Below, in pieces: positions 35,194 to 45,157 of a stretch of 64,000 nt of DNA; positions within the stretch are counted from its first letter, which is position 1, and every line of letters begins with the position of its first letter. The stretch lies in assembly GCF_000382265.1 (NCBI RefSeq), contig NZ_KB907985.1:50448-114447 (forward strand), written 5' to 3'. The notes below the pieces were generated by a model. That model did no database searches. It was not told where the DNA came from and saw only the letters and a program-made list of their open reading frames with translations. Position numbers and translations under genes: made by a program. Source of the DNA: Yoonia vestfoldensis DSM 16212 (GTDB lineage Bacteria; Pseudomonadota; Alphaproteobacteria; Rhodobacterales; Rhodobacteraceae).

Positions 35194-35479
35194 GGGATTT
35201 TCTGAACGCCTCTTGTGCGGCGGGGCTTGCCTCGATCTGGTGCTGGGCGCGCCAGTCGTCATAGGACATGCCATAGAACGCCTCGCGGCCTTCGTCCTTG
35301 GTCATGGGAATGCCGCGTGCGTTCGCGGCTTCCTGATACCAGCGTGACAGGCAGTTCCGGCAAAAGCCCGCTAGGTTCATCAGGTCGATGTTCTGCACAT
35401 CGGTCCGGTCGTCCTGCAGATGCTGGCGCAGGCGGCGAAAGGCCGCTGCCTCCAGCTCCATCCGTGTCTGGTCGTCCAT
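35186..35479 (-). CDS. DUF1244 family protein
   Basis: 97 residues from the ATG at 35479 (AAGGAG six bases upstream); the longer frame upstream is antisense to or overlaps the amidohydrolase gene. The sequence [39 protein letters not shown] region and [23 protein letters not shown] closely fit DUF1244, a small all-helical family conserved in proteobacteria. The CRNCLSRWY motif contains a conserved cysteine pair that could bind a metal. Function unknown. It sits between the amidohydrolase and dapE in a minus-strand operon. Confidence 0.85.
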   Translation of the reverse strand: MDDQTRMELEAAAFRRLRQHLQDDRTDVQNIDLMNLAGFCRNCLSRWYQEAANARGIPMTKDEGREAFYGMSYDDWRAQHQIEASPAAQEAFRKSHD

Positions 35480-35490
35480 GTCGTGCTCCT

Positions 35491-36234
35491 TCATAGCTGG
35501 CTGTCTTTCAGGACATTCTGCAGGATGGGCGCAAGCCTGTCGGCCCAGGCCATCTGCCCTGCCGTATCCGCGATCAGGTCTTGGCGCAGTTCGATCAAGA
35601 CATTGGGGCGGCCATGTTGCAAGGCGTGCCGGTCGATTGCATCCCCGGGCAGGTGGCCTGCATAGGGCTCGTTTTCGCCCGTGCACCAGCCCTGCGCGCG
35701 GCAGGCGGCGATGAAAGGCTTGGCCAGCCGGTCGTCATGGGCGAACAGCACGCCAACCTCCCAGGGGCGGGGCGCGCGGGATCGCAGGCGGGGGGTGAAG
35801 CTGTGGATCGCGCAGATCACCGGGCGCTGCATCTTTGCGGCCAGATCGGCATAGGCATCGTGATAGGGGCGGTACAGACGGTCGAGCCGTTCGGTCAGGT
35901 CCTGCGGCCCCGCATGGCGGTTTGCGGGAATGATCGTGCCGTCGTAAAGGCGCATCAGCAGGGTCGGGTCATCCTCGCCCCGGTTGGGGTCGATCACCAG
36001 CCGCGAAAAGCATGACAGGATCGCGGGGCTGTCGAGCAGTGCTGCCAGATGCCGCGTTACGCCTGCCGCTCCGATGTCATAGGCGATGTGGCGGCCCATG
36101 TCGGCGGCGGGCAGGCCCAGATCGCCGCCCTGCACCCAATCGGGCACATGGTTGGTCGCATGGTCGCAGGTTACAAGCCAGCGGCCGGGCCTGTCCGCGC
36201 CTTCGATACTATAGGCAGGGTCTGTCATTCTCAT
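35491..36234 (-). CDS. N-formylglutamate amidohydrolase family protein
   Basis: 247 residues (a second Met at codon 3 is also possible). Family motifs: WLVTCDHATNHVP near the N-terminus, GRHIAYDIGAAGVTRHLAALLDSPAILSCFSRLVIDPNR region with the zinc-pocket residues, and AIHSFTPRLRSRAPRPWEVGVL. Family members hydrolyse N-formylglutamate (last step of one histidine degradation route), but no hut genes are nearby, so the true substrate may be another N-acyl amino acid. Located 11 bases upstream of the DUF1244 gene on the same strand. Confidence 0.82.
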   Translation of the reverse strand: MRMTDPAYSIEGADRPGRWLVTCDHATNHVPDWVQGGDLGLPAADMGRHIAYDIGAAGVTRHLAALLDSPAILSCFSRLVIDPNRGEDDPTLLMRLYDGTIIPANRHAGPQDLTERLDRLYRPYHDAYADLAAKMQRPVICAIHSFTPRLRSRAPRPWEVGVLFAHDDRLAKPFIAACRAQGWCTGENEPYAGHLPGDAIDRHALQHGRPNVLIELRQDLIADTAGQMAWADRLAPILQNVLKDSQL

Positions 36235-36332
36235 GTCACTGCATTTAGGCTAGTTGTCGCGGGAATGGAATTGCGCAATAAGGGCGGAAAGCCGACCGTT
36301 ACCGCTAACGGGCATTACCAAAGGGATTGAGT

Positions 36333-37778
36333 ATGAAACGCCACCGCAACGTCAAGATCGTCGCCACGCTTGGCCCAGCTTCCAACGACTACGCGATGAT
36401 CCGCGCCTTGCATGAAGCAGGTGCAGACGTGTTCCGTCTGAACATGTCGCATGGCGATCATTCCGAAATCCGCGCGCGGCATGAAATCATCCGGCAGGTG
36501 GAAAAAGACCTCGACAGCCCGATCGCGATCCTTGCGGATTTGCAGGGACCGAAGCTGCGGGTCGGCGTCTTTGCCAATGGCGAAGAGGAACTGGTGCCCG
36601 GAGCCGCTTTCCGTCTTGATCTGGACAAGACCGATGGCGATGCGACGCGCGTCTGCCTGCCACACAAGGAAATCTTTGACGCCCTCGAACCCGGCGCGCA
36701 TCTGCTGGTCAACGATGGCAAGATCAAGCTGCGGGTCAAGGACTGCGGCGCGACCTTCGCAGACTGCGAAGTGATCGTCGGCGGCACCATTTCCAACCGC
36801 AAGGGCGTGAACGTGCCTGACGTTGTGCTGCCGCTGGCGGCGCTGTCGGACAAGGACCGCAAGGATCTGGAATTCGTCTGCGAACTGGGTGTCGACTGGC
36901 TGGCGCTGTCCTTCGTGCAGCGCCCCGCCGATGTGGACGAGGCGCGTGTGCTGGCCAAGGGTCGCGCCGCGATCCTGTCCAAGATCGAAAAGCCCGCTGC
37001 CGTGAAGAACTTCGACGAGATCCTCGCCGTCAGCGACGGGATCATGGTCGCGCGTGGCGATCTAGGCGTAGAACTGCCGGTGCAGAACGTGCCGCCGATC
37101 CAGAAGCAACTGGTGCGCAAATGCCGTGCGGCGGCCAAGCCGGTGATCGTGGCGACGCAGATGCTCGAATCCATGATCGAAAGCCCGATGCCGACCCGAG
37201 CTGAAGTGTCCGACGTGGCCACAGCGATCTATGAAGGCGCCGATGCGATCATGCTATCGGCGGAATCCGCTGCCGGTTCCTATCCGATCGAGGCCGTCCA
37301 GACGATGGACAATGTCGCGGTCGAGGTAGAGGCCGACCCCACCTATACCGAGATCATCGAAGCGTCGCGCCGTGCCGTGCGCACCAGTGTCGCCGACGGG
37401 ATCGTATCCGCCGCCCGCGAGATCGCGGAGACCACCAACATCAAGGCGATCTGCTGCTTTTCGCAATCGGGCACGACCGCGCTTCTGGTGGCGCGGGAAC
37501 GTCCGCGTGTGCCGATCATCGCGCTGACCAGCCATATCCGCACCGCGCGGCGGCTGTGTCTGTCATGGGGCACGAACTGCGTGATGACGGGCGAAGTCAA
37601 CCGCTTCAAGGATGCCGTTGTCGCGGCGGTGCGCGCGGCACTGGCGCAGGGCATGGCCACGAAAGAGGACATGGTCGTCGTGACGGCGGGTGTGCCGTTC
37701 AACACGCCGGGGTCCACCAATATCCTGCGCGTCGCCCCCTGCGAGGAACGTTTGATTTACGCCTCCGAAACGGAATAA
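36333..37778 (+). CDS. pyk: Pyruvate kinase
   Basis: 481 residues from the ATG at 36333 (AAGGGA upstream; the TTG six bases earlier is less likely). Diagnostic segments: VKIVATLGPASNDYAMI, VFRLNMSHGDH, ILADLQGPKLRVG, the signature around ILSKIEKPAAVKNFDEIL with the catalytic lysine, GIMVARGDLGVELP, and VIVATQMLESMIESPMPTRAEVSDVA. It makes pyruvate and ATP from phosphoenolpyruvate. Length is normal. A small membrane protein gene follows in the same direction, then the ribosomal protein genes. Confidence 0.95.
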   Translation: MKRHRNVKIVATLGPASNDYAMIRALHEAGADVFRLNMSHGDHSEIRARHEIIRQVEKDLDSPIAILADLQGPKLRVGVFANGEEELVPGAAFRLDLDKTDGDATRVCLPHKEIFDALEPGAHLLVNDGKIKLRVKDCGATFADCEVIVGGTISNRKGVNVPDVVLPLAALSDKDRKDLEFVCELGVDWLALSFVQRPADVDEARVLAKGRAAILSKIEKPAAVKNFDEILAVSDGIMVARGDLGVELPVQNVPPIQKQLVRKCRAAAKPVIVATQMLESMIESPMPTRAEVSDVATAIYEGADAIMLSAESAAGSYPIEAVQTMDNVAVEVEADPTYTEIIEASRRAVRTSVADGIVSAAREIAETTNIKAICCFSQSGTTALLVARERPRVPIIALTSHIRTARRLCLSWGTNCVMTGEVNRFKDAVVAAVRAALAQGMATKEDMVVVTAGVPFNTPGSTNILRVAPCEERLIYASETE

Positions 37779-37808
37779 GGTCCGGCAGAGGCGACAGGGA
37801 CAGCTTTC

Positions 37809-38033
37809 GTGGACTTAGATCTGATTTTCGTGGCCGGACTGGTCGTCGTGGTGTTCGGGATACCGATGCTTGTCAGCGCCTATGCCGACAGGCGCTGGCC
37901 ACGCAACGCGGTGCTGATGTTCCTGCTTGGCGGCGGAGCGATTTTCTACGCTATTCAGGAAAACCCCGGCGTCTATACGGCCGGGACGGTGGACGAGGTG
38001 ATCGTCGCTGTCATCGGCCGTTATATCAACTGA
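37809..38033 (+). CDS. Small two-helix membrane protein
   Basis: 74 residues from a GTG start. Two hydrophobic stretches, LIFVAGLVVVVFGIPMLVSAYA (about 5-26) and NAVLMFLLGGGAIFYAI (about 33-49), then a polar tail ending VIVAVIGRYIN. No known motif. It lies 30 bases after pyk on the same strand and is probably cotranscribed. Confidence 0.7.
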   Translation: MDLDLIFVAGLVVVVFGIPMLVSAYADRRWPRNAVLMFLLGGGAIFYAIQENPGVYTAGTVDEVIVAVIGRYIN

Positions 38034-38143
38034 TCAGGCTTGCGCCTTGGGCCGTTGCGTCCTATAGGGCAGCCTTCACCCGCGCGTCCGGCCAGTATGG
38101 CATGCCGAGTCGCGCGTAAGACCGACCTTTGAAGGAGACGGAA

Positions 38144-38344
38144 ATGCCGAAGATGAAAACGAAATCGAGCTGCAAAAAGCGGTTCAAGGTGACGGCCACG
38201 GGCCGCATTCTGGCTGGTCAGGCCGGAAAGCGCCATGGCATGATCAAGCGCACCAACAAATTCCTCCGTAACGCTCGTGGCACGTCCACATTGAGCAAAG
38301 CTGACGAAGGTATCATCAAGCCGATGATGCCTTACGCACGTTGA
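38144..38344 (+). CDS. rpmI: 50S ribosomal protein L35
   Basis: 66 residues from the ATG at 38144, with GAAGGAG upstream. [20 protein letters not shown] and [20 protein letters not shown] are diagnostic of L35, a small basic protein of the large subunit. It is followed 17 bases later by rplT. The usual upstream partner infC is not here; pyk is. Confidence 0.96.
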   Translation: MPKMKTKSSCKKRFKVTATGRILAGQAGKRHGMIKRTNKFLRNARGTSTLSKADEGIIKPMMPYAR

Positions 38345-38361
38345 TTAGAGGGATTTGAGAT

Positions 38362-38721
38362 ATGCGCGTTAAAGGCGGAACCGTTACCCATCGTCGTCAC
38401 AAGAAAGTTCTTGATGCGGCAAAAGGCTATTATGATCGCCGGTCCAAGACCTTCAAGGTCGCCAAGCAGGCCGTCGACAAAGCCAACCAATATGCCACCC
38501 GCGACCGGCACAACCGCAAGCGCAACTTCCGCGCTTTGTGGATCCAGCGGATCAACGCCGGTGTGCGTTCGGTGGATGAGACCCTGAACTACTCCAAGTT
38601 CATCAACGGTCTGGCATTGGCCGGCATCGAAGTCGACCGCAAGGTTCTGGCCGATCTGGCCGTGAACGAACCCGAAGCGTTTGCGACGATTGTTGGTCAG
38701 GCGAAAGCGGCGATGGCGTAA
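38362..38721 (+). CDS. rplT: 50S ribosomal protein L20
   Basis: 119 residues. [29 protein letters not shown] region, [17 protein letters not shown] and [20 protein letters not shown] match L20, which binds 23S rRNA early in assembly. Ends before a strong terminator at 38749-38772. Confidence 0.97.
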   Translation: MRVKGGTVTHRRHKKVLDAAKGYYDRRSKTFKVAKQAVDKANQYATRDRHNRKRNFRALWIQRINAGVRSVDETLNYSKFINGLALAGIEVDRKVLADLAVNEPEAFATIVGQAKAAMA

Positions 38722-38748
38722 GCCGAGGCTGCTGAGTGATACGAAGGG

Positions 38749-38772
38749 CCGCTCCGAAAGGGGCGGTCTTTT
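38749..38772 (+). terminator. Rho-independent terminator after rplT
   Basis: CCGCTCC (38749-38755) pairs with GGGGCGG (38760-38766) around a GAAA tetraloop and is followed by TCTTTT. It closes the pyk/rpmI/rplT transcription unit. Confidence 0.85.
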
Positions 38773-38790
38773 GCATTTTGGGAACAAGAG

Positions 38791-38944
38791 TTGACAAGAT
38801 CTCGGATCACTTTCAAAACAGCGCCATGACCAACGGCAACACCACGACCTCGACTTATTTCAGCCGCCTCGATTGAGCGCGGTGCATGTTTATGTTGCCG
38901 CCGTATGGTGGCACATGATCTGGCTCCTACGGCGGGAAGGAGCC
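38791..38944 (+). promoter_or_regulatory. Possible promoter, leader peptide and alternative hairpins
   Basis: A TTGACA box (38791-38796) is followed by a 16-codon frame at 38826-38876 (MTNGNTTTSTYFSRLD, stop TGA). Downstream, hairpin A (TGCCGCC 38896-38902 with GGTGGCA 38907-38913, GTAT loop) and hairpin C (GGCTCC 38922-38927 with GGAGCC 38939-38944) are mutually exclusive with a third pairing, CCGCCGTA (38898-38905) with TACGGCGG (38928-38935). This layout is typical of transcription or translation attenuators. The leader has four Thr codons but only one Phe codon, so a simple pheS attenuator is not obvious. Confidence 0.45.
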
Positions 38945-38960
38945 CTGAATAGAAAACACC

Positions 38961-39434
38961 GTGCTACCCCTGAAAACCGACTTTGGCCTGATCCGGGAGG
39001 CGCAGCCATCGGATGCCGATTGCTTGCTGCACTTGATCGGGCAATTGGCGGCACATCATGCCGACACACAGACGCTGTCGCGTGACGATCTTTTGCGCGA
39101 TGCTTTCAGCGAAGCGCCATGGATCCACGTCATGGTCGCGGAAACCGACGGCCGCCTTGTCGGATACGCCGCACTTTGTGGCCTGATACAGTTGCAGTTC
39201 GGCGCGCGTGGCATGGACATGCACCACCTTTTCACCGAAGCCGCTTTTTGTGGGCGTGGCGTGGGGCGCGGTCTGATCCAAGCCAGCAGGATCAAGGCGG
39301 TTTCGTTATCATGCCGTTACCTTGCTGTCGGCACTCACCCGGACAATCTGGACGCGCAGGGTTTCTATGTCGCTGCTGGCTTCGTGCGCAAGGATGCGTT
39401 CCCGCCACGCTTTTCCATGCTGCTGGATGCCTGA
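38961..39434 (+). CDS. GNAT-family N-acetyltransferase
   Basis: 157 residues from a GTG start (no better start in frame). GNAT features: FGLIREAQPSDADCLLHLI at the N-terminus, VMVAETDGRLVGYAAL strand, the acetyl-CoA loop region HHLFTEAAFCGRGVGRGLI (Q/RxxGxG/A variant R-G-V-G-R-G), and YLAVGTHPDNLDAQGFYVAAGF at the end. Substrate cannot be told. It lies between the putative attenuator and pheS, 75 bases before pheS. Confidence 0.83.
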   Translation: MLPLKTDFGLIREAQPSDADCLLHLIGQLAAHHADTQTLSRDDLLRDAFSEAPWIHVMVAETDGRLVGYAALCGLIQLQFGARGMDMHHLFTEAAFCGRGVGRGLIQASRIKAVSLSCRYLAVGTHPDNLDAQGFYVAAGFVRKDAFPPRFSMLLDA

Positions 39435-39509
39435 CCACATCACCCCCAGCACCTTGCGCGAACCCCGCCCTTTCGCTAACCCCTGCACAACCAGATCAAG
39501 AGGCGCGAC

Positions 39510-40583
<1,074 letters not shown>

Positions 40584-40597
40584 GTTCGATCTTTCCC

Positions 40598-40641
40598 GCC
40601 CGGCATCGCCGGGCAGCCCCCGACCCTCCCCCCGGGGAGGG
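40598..40641. terminator. Two tandem GC hairpins between convergent genes
   Basis: GCCCGGC (40598-40604) pairs with GCCGGGC (40608-40614); CCCTCCCC (40624-40631) pairs with GGGGAGGG (40634-40641). They lie between the 3' ends of pheS and the minus-strand TPP enzyme gene. There is no clear T-run, so termination here may be weak or need Rho. Confidence 0.45.
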
Positions 40642-40692
40642 GGGCTTCACTCCCACCCCAGGCTCGGGGCCTGCCCTCTTTTGTGATGGTCC

Positions 40693-42345
40693 CTACCGCC
40701 CCAGCGCCGCCGCTCTGACCGCGCTCAGTGTGGCGCCTGTGCTCAGCGCCTCTTCATCCACCTTGCAGGCGATGATCGCAAAGGTGCCTGCGGCCTGCGC
40801 GCGGCCAAACGCCGCGACGAAATCGGCGGAGGTCGTGACCGTCTCGCCATAGCCGCCATAGGCGCGGGCGAGAGCGGCGAAATCGGGGTTGGCCAGCATC
40901 GTGCCAGACACCCGCCCCGGATAATGCTTTTCCTGATGCATTCGGATCGTGCCGTAGCGGCCGTTGTCCATCACCACGACGATCGGTGTCGCCCCGTGCT
41001 GGGCGGCGGTCGAGAGTTCGTTGCAGGTCATCTGGAAACAGCCGTCGCCCGCCAAACAGACCACCGTCCGGTCGGGATATTCGAGTGACGCCGAAATCGC
41101 CGCCGGAAAGCCGTATCCCATCGACCCCGATGTGGGTGCCAGCTGGGTGCCGTGTGTCTTGTAGACGAAATAGCGGTGCAGCCATGCCGCGTAATTGCCC
41201 GCGCCGTTGGTCAGGATCGCATCGTCGGGCAGATGGTCGGACAGCCATTTGATGACCTGTTCCTGTTTCAGCGCGCCGGGGCTTTCCTGCGGGCTGATCC
41301 ATGCGTCGTAATCGGCGCGTGCGGCGGCGGTCCAGTTGGTCCAGTCACCGACAGGGCTTGCCGCGACGAGCGCGCGCAGGGCGGCAGGGGCGGTCGCCAC
41401 CACGCCGATGTCGGGGGCATAGACGCGCCCGATCTCGTCCGCGTCGGCATGGATGTGGATGATGGTTTTCTGCGGGGCTGCGGGATCGACGAGCGTGTAG
41501 CCCTGCGTTTCGATATCGCCGAAGCGCGTGCCGATCAGGAGCAGCAAATCCGCCTCGCGCACACGCGCGGCAAGGCGCGGGTTGATCCCGACGTTCAGAT
41601 CGCCCGCATAGCAGCCGTGGTGGTTGTCGATATAATCCTGCCTGCGGAAACCGACCGCGACAGGCAGGTGTTGCTGTTCGGCAAAGGCTTGCAGGTTGGT
41701 CTGCGCCTGGGCCGACCAATGCGGCCCACCTACCACGACCAGCGGGCGTTCGGCCTGTCCCAGCGCGTGCAGGATGGCGTGGGTCGCCTCGCTGGACATC
41801 TGGGCCTCATGCATCTCTCCCAGCCGGATATCGGGCACATCGGCGACATCGCTCAGCATGTTTTCGGGCAGGGCGAGCACGACAGGGCCGGGGCGGCCCG
41901 ACATGGCCACGCGGAACGCGCGCCCGATATATTCGGGCAGCCGGTCGGTGTCGTCAATCTGGGCGACCCATTTGGCGATGGGGCCGAACATGGCCTTGTA
42001 GTCCACCTCCTGAAAGGTCTCGCGGTCGGTGTGGCGGTTGTCGATCTGGCCCACGAACAGCACCATCGGCGTGCTGTCCTGCATCGCGATATGGATGCCC
42101 GCGCTGGCATTGGTGGCCCCCGGTCCGCGCGTGACGAAACACACGCCGGGCTGGCCTGTCATCTTGCCATAGGCTTCGGCCATCATCGCGGCGCCACCTT
42201 CCTGTCGGCAGACGATATTGGCGATGCCGCTGTCATAAAGCCCGTCGAGGGCGGCCAGAAAGCTTTCGCCCGGCACCGAAAACACGCGCCGCACCCCCAG
42301 TTTCACCAGTTGATAGCTGAGTATCTTGCCGCCGTGCCGTTCCAT
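40693..42345 (-). CDS. Thiamine-diphosphate enzyme, acetolactate-synthase-like
   Basis: 550 residues with three-domain TPP-enzyme layout. N-terminal Pyr domain: KLGVRRVFSVPGESFLAALDGLY and the catalytic glutamate in CRQEGGAAMMAEAYGKMTG, then FVTRGPGATNA. Central FAD/nucleotide-like domain. C-terminal PP domain: GSMGYGFPAAISASL and the TPP motif GDGCFQMTCNEL...DNGRYG. It resembles the IlvB large subunit but no ilvH small subunit gene is adjacent, so it could be a catabolic acetolactate synthase, a sulfopyruvate- or phenylpyruvate-type decarboxylase, or oxalyl-CoA-type enzyme. The gene is divergent from an FMN reductase gene with a palindrome between them. Confidence 0.82.
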   Translation of the reverse strand: MERHGGKILSYQLVKLGVRRVFSVPGESFLAALDGLYDSGIANIVCRQEGGAAMMAEAYGKMTGQPGVCFVTRGPGATNASAGIHIAMQDSTPMVLFVGQIDNRHTDRETFQEVDYKAMFGPIAKWVAQIDDTDRLPEYIGRAFRVAMSGRPGPVVLALPENMLSDVADVPDIRLGEMHEAQMSSEATHAILHALGQAERPLVVVGGPHWSAQAQTNLQAFAEQQHLPVAVGFRRQDYIDNHHGCYAGDLNVGINPRLAARVREADLLLLIGTRFGDIETQGYTLVDPAAPQKTIIHIHADADEIGRVYAPDIGVVATAPAALRALVAASPVGDWTNWTAAARADYDAWISPQESPGALKQEQVIKWLSDHLPDDAILTNGAGNYAAWLHRYFVYKTHGTQLAPTSGSMGYGFPAAISASLEYPDRTVVCLAGDGCFQMTCNELSTAAQHGATPIVVVMDNGRYGTIRMHQEKHYPGRVSGTMLANPDFAALARAYGGYGETVTTSADFVAAFGRAQAAGTFAIIACKVDEEALSTGATLSAVRAAALGR

Positions 42346-42393
42346 GACCTGTATCCTTGCCGTTTTGGCCGGATCATCTGTGAAAGCTGTGCC

Positions 42394-42409
42394 TTGCGCA
42401 ATCGCGCAA
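42394..42409. promoter_or_regulatory. Palindrome TTGCGCaatcGCGCAA in a divergent intergenic region
   Basis: Perfect 6-base arms around AATC, 49 bases from the TPP-enzyme start and 40 bases from the FMN-reductase start. GCGCAATC also repeats directly. Likely a regulator-binding site serving one or both genes; no regulator gene is adjacent. Confidence 0.4.
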
Positions 42410-42448
42410 TCGGGTTAGGTCTAGGCGCGAACAAGAAAAGACGGACAG

Positions 42449-42979
42449 ATGACGACACTTCTGGGAATATCGGGGTCGCTGCGCAAGGCGTCGACCAACA
42501 CCATGCTGATGCGCAACGCGGCCGAAATCTTTGGCCCCGACACCTTTGTCGAAGGGAACATCCGCTTTCCGCTTTATGACGGTGATCTGGAAGATGCCGA
42601 GGGTATCCCCGCCGCAGTCCAGACCCTTGCCGACCAGATCGCCGCCGCCGATGCGGTGATCATCGCGACACCCGAGTATAACAAGGCGATATCAGGGGCG
42701 CTGAAAAACGCGCTTGATTGGGTCAGCCGGACCAAGGGTGGCGTTTGGAAGAACAAGCCGCTCGCGATCATGTCTGCCACTGGCGGGCGTGCAGGGGGCG
42801 AGAGGTCGCAGTTTTCGCTGCGTCTGGCGATGATGCCGTTCCGCCCGCATATCCTGCAGGGGCCTGAGGTGCTGGTCGCCAGTTCGTCGAAGGAATTCGA
42901 CGAGAACGGCAAACTGACCGGCGAGATGTATATCAAGCTTTTGACCGAACTGATGGGCGATCTGCGCGCGCTGACGTAA
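42449..42979 (+). CDS. NADPH-dependent FMN reductase family protein
   Basis: 176 residues, flavodoxin-like. GISGSLRKASTNTMLMR is the FMN phosphate loop, ATPEYNKAISGALKNALDWVSR the conserved isoalloxazine-side motif, and SATGGRAGGERSQFSLRLAM the third contact region. Members reduce FMN, azo dyes, chromate or quinones with NAD(P)H. Divergent from the TPP enzyme gene; nothing indicates the precise acceptor. Confidence 0.88.
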   Translation: MTTLLGISGSLRKASTNTMLMRNAAEIFGPDTFVEGNIRFPLYDGDLEDAEGIPAAVQTLADQIAAADAVIIATPEYNKAISGALKNALDWVSRTKGGVWKNKPLAIMSATGGRAGGERSQFSLRLAMMPFRPHILQGPEVLVASSSKEFDENGKLTGEMYIKLLTELMGDLRALT

Positions 42980-43054
42980 GTTGCGCGAAAATACTGGCAA
43001 TTTTGGCCCGCGCCACCTACATCGGCCAGAACCGCAACAAGGGGTGCAAGGGTG

Positions 43055-43444
43055 ATGGGTGCAGGTGGCAGCGACGGGGGAACCGGCCAGTTCCTGATCG
43101 GTCTGATCATGATGATCGGCGGCGGCTATCTGCTGCTGAACGGAATCATCGTGCGCCCCAATTTCGGATTCGGCGCGCGGGTCTTCGGGATCGGCGGCGT
43201 GCCGATTACCTCGGGCATGATCCTGATCCCGATGATGTTCGGCATCGGGTTGATCTTTTACAATTCCCGCAACTGGCTGGGCTGGATACTGGCGGGCGGA
43301 TCGCTGATCGCGCTGATCTTCGGTGTGATCGCCAGCACCACCCTGCAATTCGCGCAGATGAGCGTGTTTGACCTGATCGTCATCCTGATCCTGCTGGTGG
43401 GCGGTCTGGGCCTGTTCCTGCGTTCCTTGCGCAAGTCAGGCTGA
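43055..43444 (+). CDS. Small multi-span membrane protein
   Basis: 129 residues from the ATG at 43055 (GTG at 43052 possible). Four hydrophobic stretches: FLIGLIMMIGGGYLLLNGII, ITSGMILIPMMFGIGLIFY, GWILAGGSLIALIFGVIAS, and VFDLIVILILLVGGLGLFL, with a Gly-rich N-terminus. No family recognised. Its 3' end lies 11 bases from the convergent ggt gene. Confidence 0.72.
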   Translation: MGAGGSDGGTGQFLIGLIMMIGGGYLLLNGIIVRPNFGFGARVFGIGGVPITSGMILIPMMFGIGLIFYNSRNWLGWILAGGSLIALIFGVIASTTLQFAQMSVFDLIVILILLVGGLGLFLRSLRKSG

Positions 43445-43455
43445 CCGCCCCGCCA

Positions 43456-45030
43456 TCAGTATCCCTGCGCGCAACCATCCTTGCGCGGGTCGCTGCCCCC
43501 TTCGAGCACGCCATCCGCATGAATCAGGATCGCCTGTGATCCGCCGATCGCCGTGTCGGGCGTCTGGACATTGTGGCCCATCGCACCGAGTTCCGCCTTG
43601 ACCGCATCGCTATAGCCGTTCTCGACGTTCAGCACATCGCCTTCGGCAAAACAGCGCGGTGCATCCATCGCGGCCTGCGGGGACAGACCGAAATCGGTGA
43701 CGTTTGACACGAACCGCGCATGACCCGTGGATTGATACTGCCCGCCCATGACACCAAAGGGCATCATGACCTTGCCATCCTTTTTCAGCATCGCCGGAAT
43801 GATCGTATGCATCGGGCGCTTGCCGCCGCCGACCTCGTTCGGATGGCCCTGTTCGAGGGTAAAGCCCGCGCCGCGGTTCTGAAACAGGATGCCGAACTTG
43901 TCCGACGCGATGCCCGACCCGAAGGAATGGAATACAGAATAGATCAGCGATACGGCCATCCGGTCCTTGTCGACGACGGTGATATAGATCGTGTCCTTGT
44001 GGACCGCCTCTGCCCCCGGCAATCCGGCAGGCATGGCGCGTTTGGGGTCGATCAGCGCCGCCAGCTTTGCCGCCGTGTCGGGCGACGTCATGTGATCCAG
44101 CCGCGTCATGTAATCGGGATCGGCCATGAAGCGGTTGCGCGTGTCATAGGCAAGCTTGGTCGCCTCGGCCTCGATATGCGCGCGCTCGGCCCCCCAGGGG
44201 TCCATCGCGGCGATGTCGAACTGTTTGAGGATATTGAGCAGCAGGATCGCGGTGGCGCCTTGCCCGTTCGGCGGATGCTCGCACAGGTCCAGCCCGCCAT
44301 AGCCGCCCGTGATCGGATCGGTATAATCGCAGGCAGCGGCGGCGAAATCCTCCAGCGTATGGGTGCCACCCTGCGCGCGCAGGGCGGCGACCATATCCTC
44401 GGCCACCTCGCCTTCATAGAAACCGGCGCGGCCTTCCAGCGCGACGCGGCGCAAGGCCTCGGCCTGACGGGGTGCGGCAAAGACCTGACCGGGGCGCGGC
44501 GGTTTGCCGTCCAGCAGGAACAGATCGCGCGCCGTGCCCGACAGGTTGCCATCGGCCTTTGCCCAGTCAGAGGCGACACGTTCCGCCACAGGCACACCCG
44601 TTTCGGCGTAATGGATCGCGGGGGCGAGCACGGCTTTCAGCCCCAGCTTGCCCCAGTCCTTGGACAGGCGACAAAAGGCATCGACCGCCCCCGGCACGCT
44701 GACGGCATCGGCACTATAGGGCGCGATCACCGGCCCCTTGGCGCGCAGGGCCTCCGCGTCGATACCCGCAGGCGCGCGGCCCGACCCGTTCAGCGCAAGG
44801 ACGCGGTTTTCACCGGGCGGTGTAAAGAGCACAAAGCAATCACCGCCGATGCCGGTCATCTGCGGCTCGCAAATTCCCAGCAGCACCGCACCTGCGATGG
44901 CCGCGTCCATGGCGTTACCGCCTGATTCCAGCATCTGCACGGCGACTTTGGCCGCCAGCGGATGCGACGTGGCGCACATGCCGTTCGTGGCATAAACGGC
45001 CGACCGGCCCGGTTTGTGAAAATCGCGCAT
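43456..45030 (-). CDS. ggt: Gamma-glutamyltransferase
   Basis: 524 residues from the ATG at 45030 (a GGGGAGAG is upstream; the longer frame crosses the promoter region). Family segments: ATNGMCATSHPLAAKVAVQMLESGGNAMDAAIA region, MTGIGGDCFVLF, and the self-cleavage site region KDTIYITVVDKDRMAVSLIYSVFHSFGSG, in which a Thr becomes the nucleophile. The C-terminus has KRPMHTIIPAML and GVMGGQYQSTGHARF. No signal peptide is visible, whereas classic GGT is periplasmic, so this belongs to the cytoplasmic-type relatives and may not use glutathione. Divergent from the thiolase gene. Confidence 0.85.
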   Translation of the reverse strand: MRDFHKPGRSAVYATNGMCATSHPLAAKVAVQMLESGGNAMDAAIAGAVLLGICEPQMTGIGGDCFVLFTPPGENRVLALNGSGRAPAGIDAEALRAKGPVIAPYSADAVSVPGAVDAFCRLSKDWGKLGLKAVLAPAIHYAETGVPVAERVASDWAKADGNLSGTARDLFLLDGKPPRPGQVFAAPRQAEALRRVALEGRAGFYEGEVAEDMVAALRAQGGTHTLEDFAAAACDYTDPITGGYGGLDLCEHPPNGQGATAILLLNILKQFDIAAMDPWGAERAHIEAEATKLAYDTRNRFMADPDYMTRLDHMTSPDTAAKLAALIDPKRAMPAGLPGAEAVHKDTIYITVVDKDRMAVSLIYSVFHSFGSGIASDKFGILFQNRGAGFTLEQGHPNEVGGGKRPMHTIIPAMLKKDGKVMMPFGVMGGQYQSTGHARFVSNVTDFGLSPQAAMDAPRCFAEGDVLNVENGYSDAVKAELGAMGHNVQTPDTAIGGSQAILIHADGVLEGGSDPRKDGCAQGY

Positions 45031-45157
45031 CTGTCTCTCTCCCCCTCGATACGGTGGCGACCCTACGACAATCGCGGGCGGCTGCAACGGCAAACTGGGG
45101 GGTTTTCCTTTGCGCGGCACAGGCATAGTTTCGGCGCAATCAAGGAAGGGTTCAGCA

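Noticed and set aside
38722..38960. tRNA gene between rplT and pheS
   Set aside because: No acceptor/T-arm GGTTCGAATCC-like box or cloverleaf; hairpins there fit a terminator and a leader region.
41152..42579. Plus-strand 475-codon frame across the TPP enzyme
   Set aside because: Antisense to a gene with full TPP-enzyme motifs.
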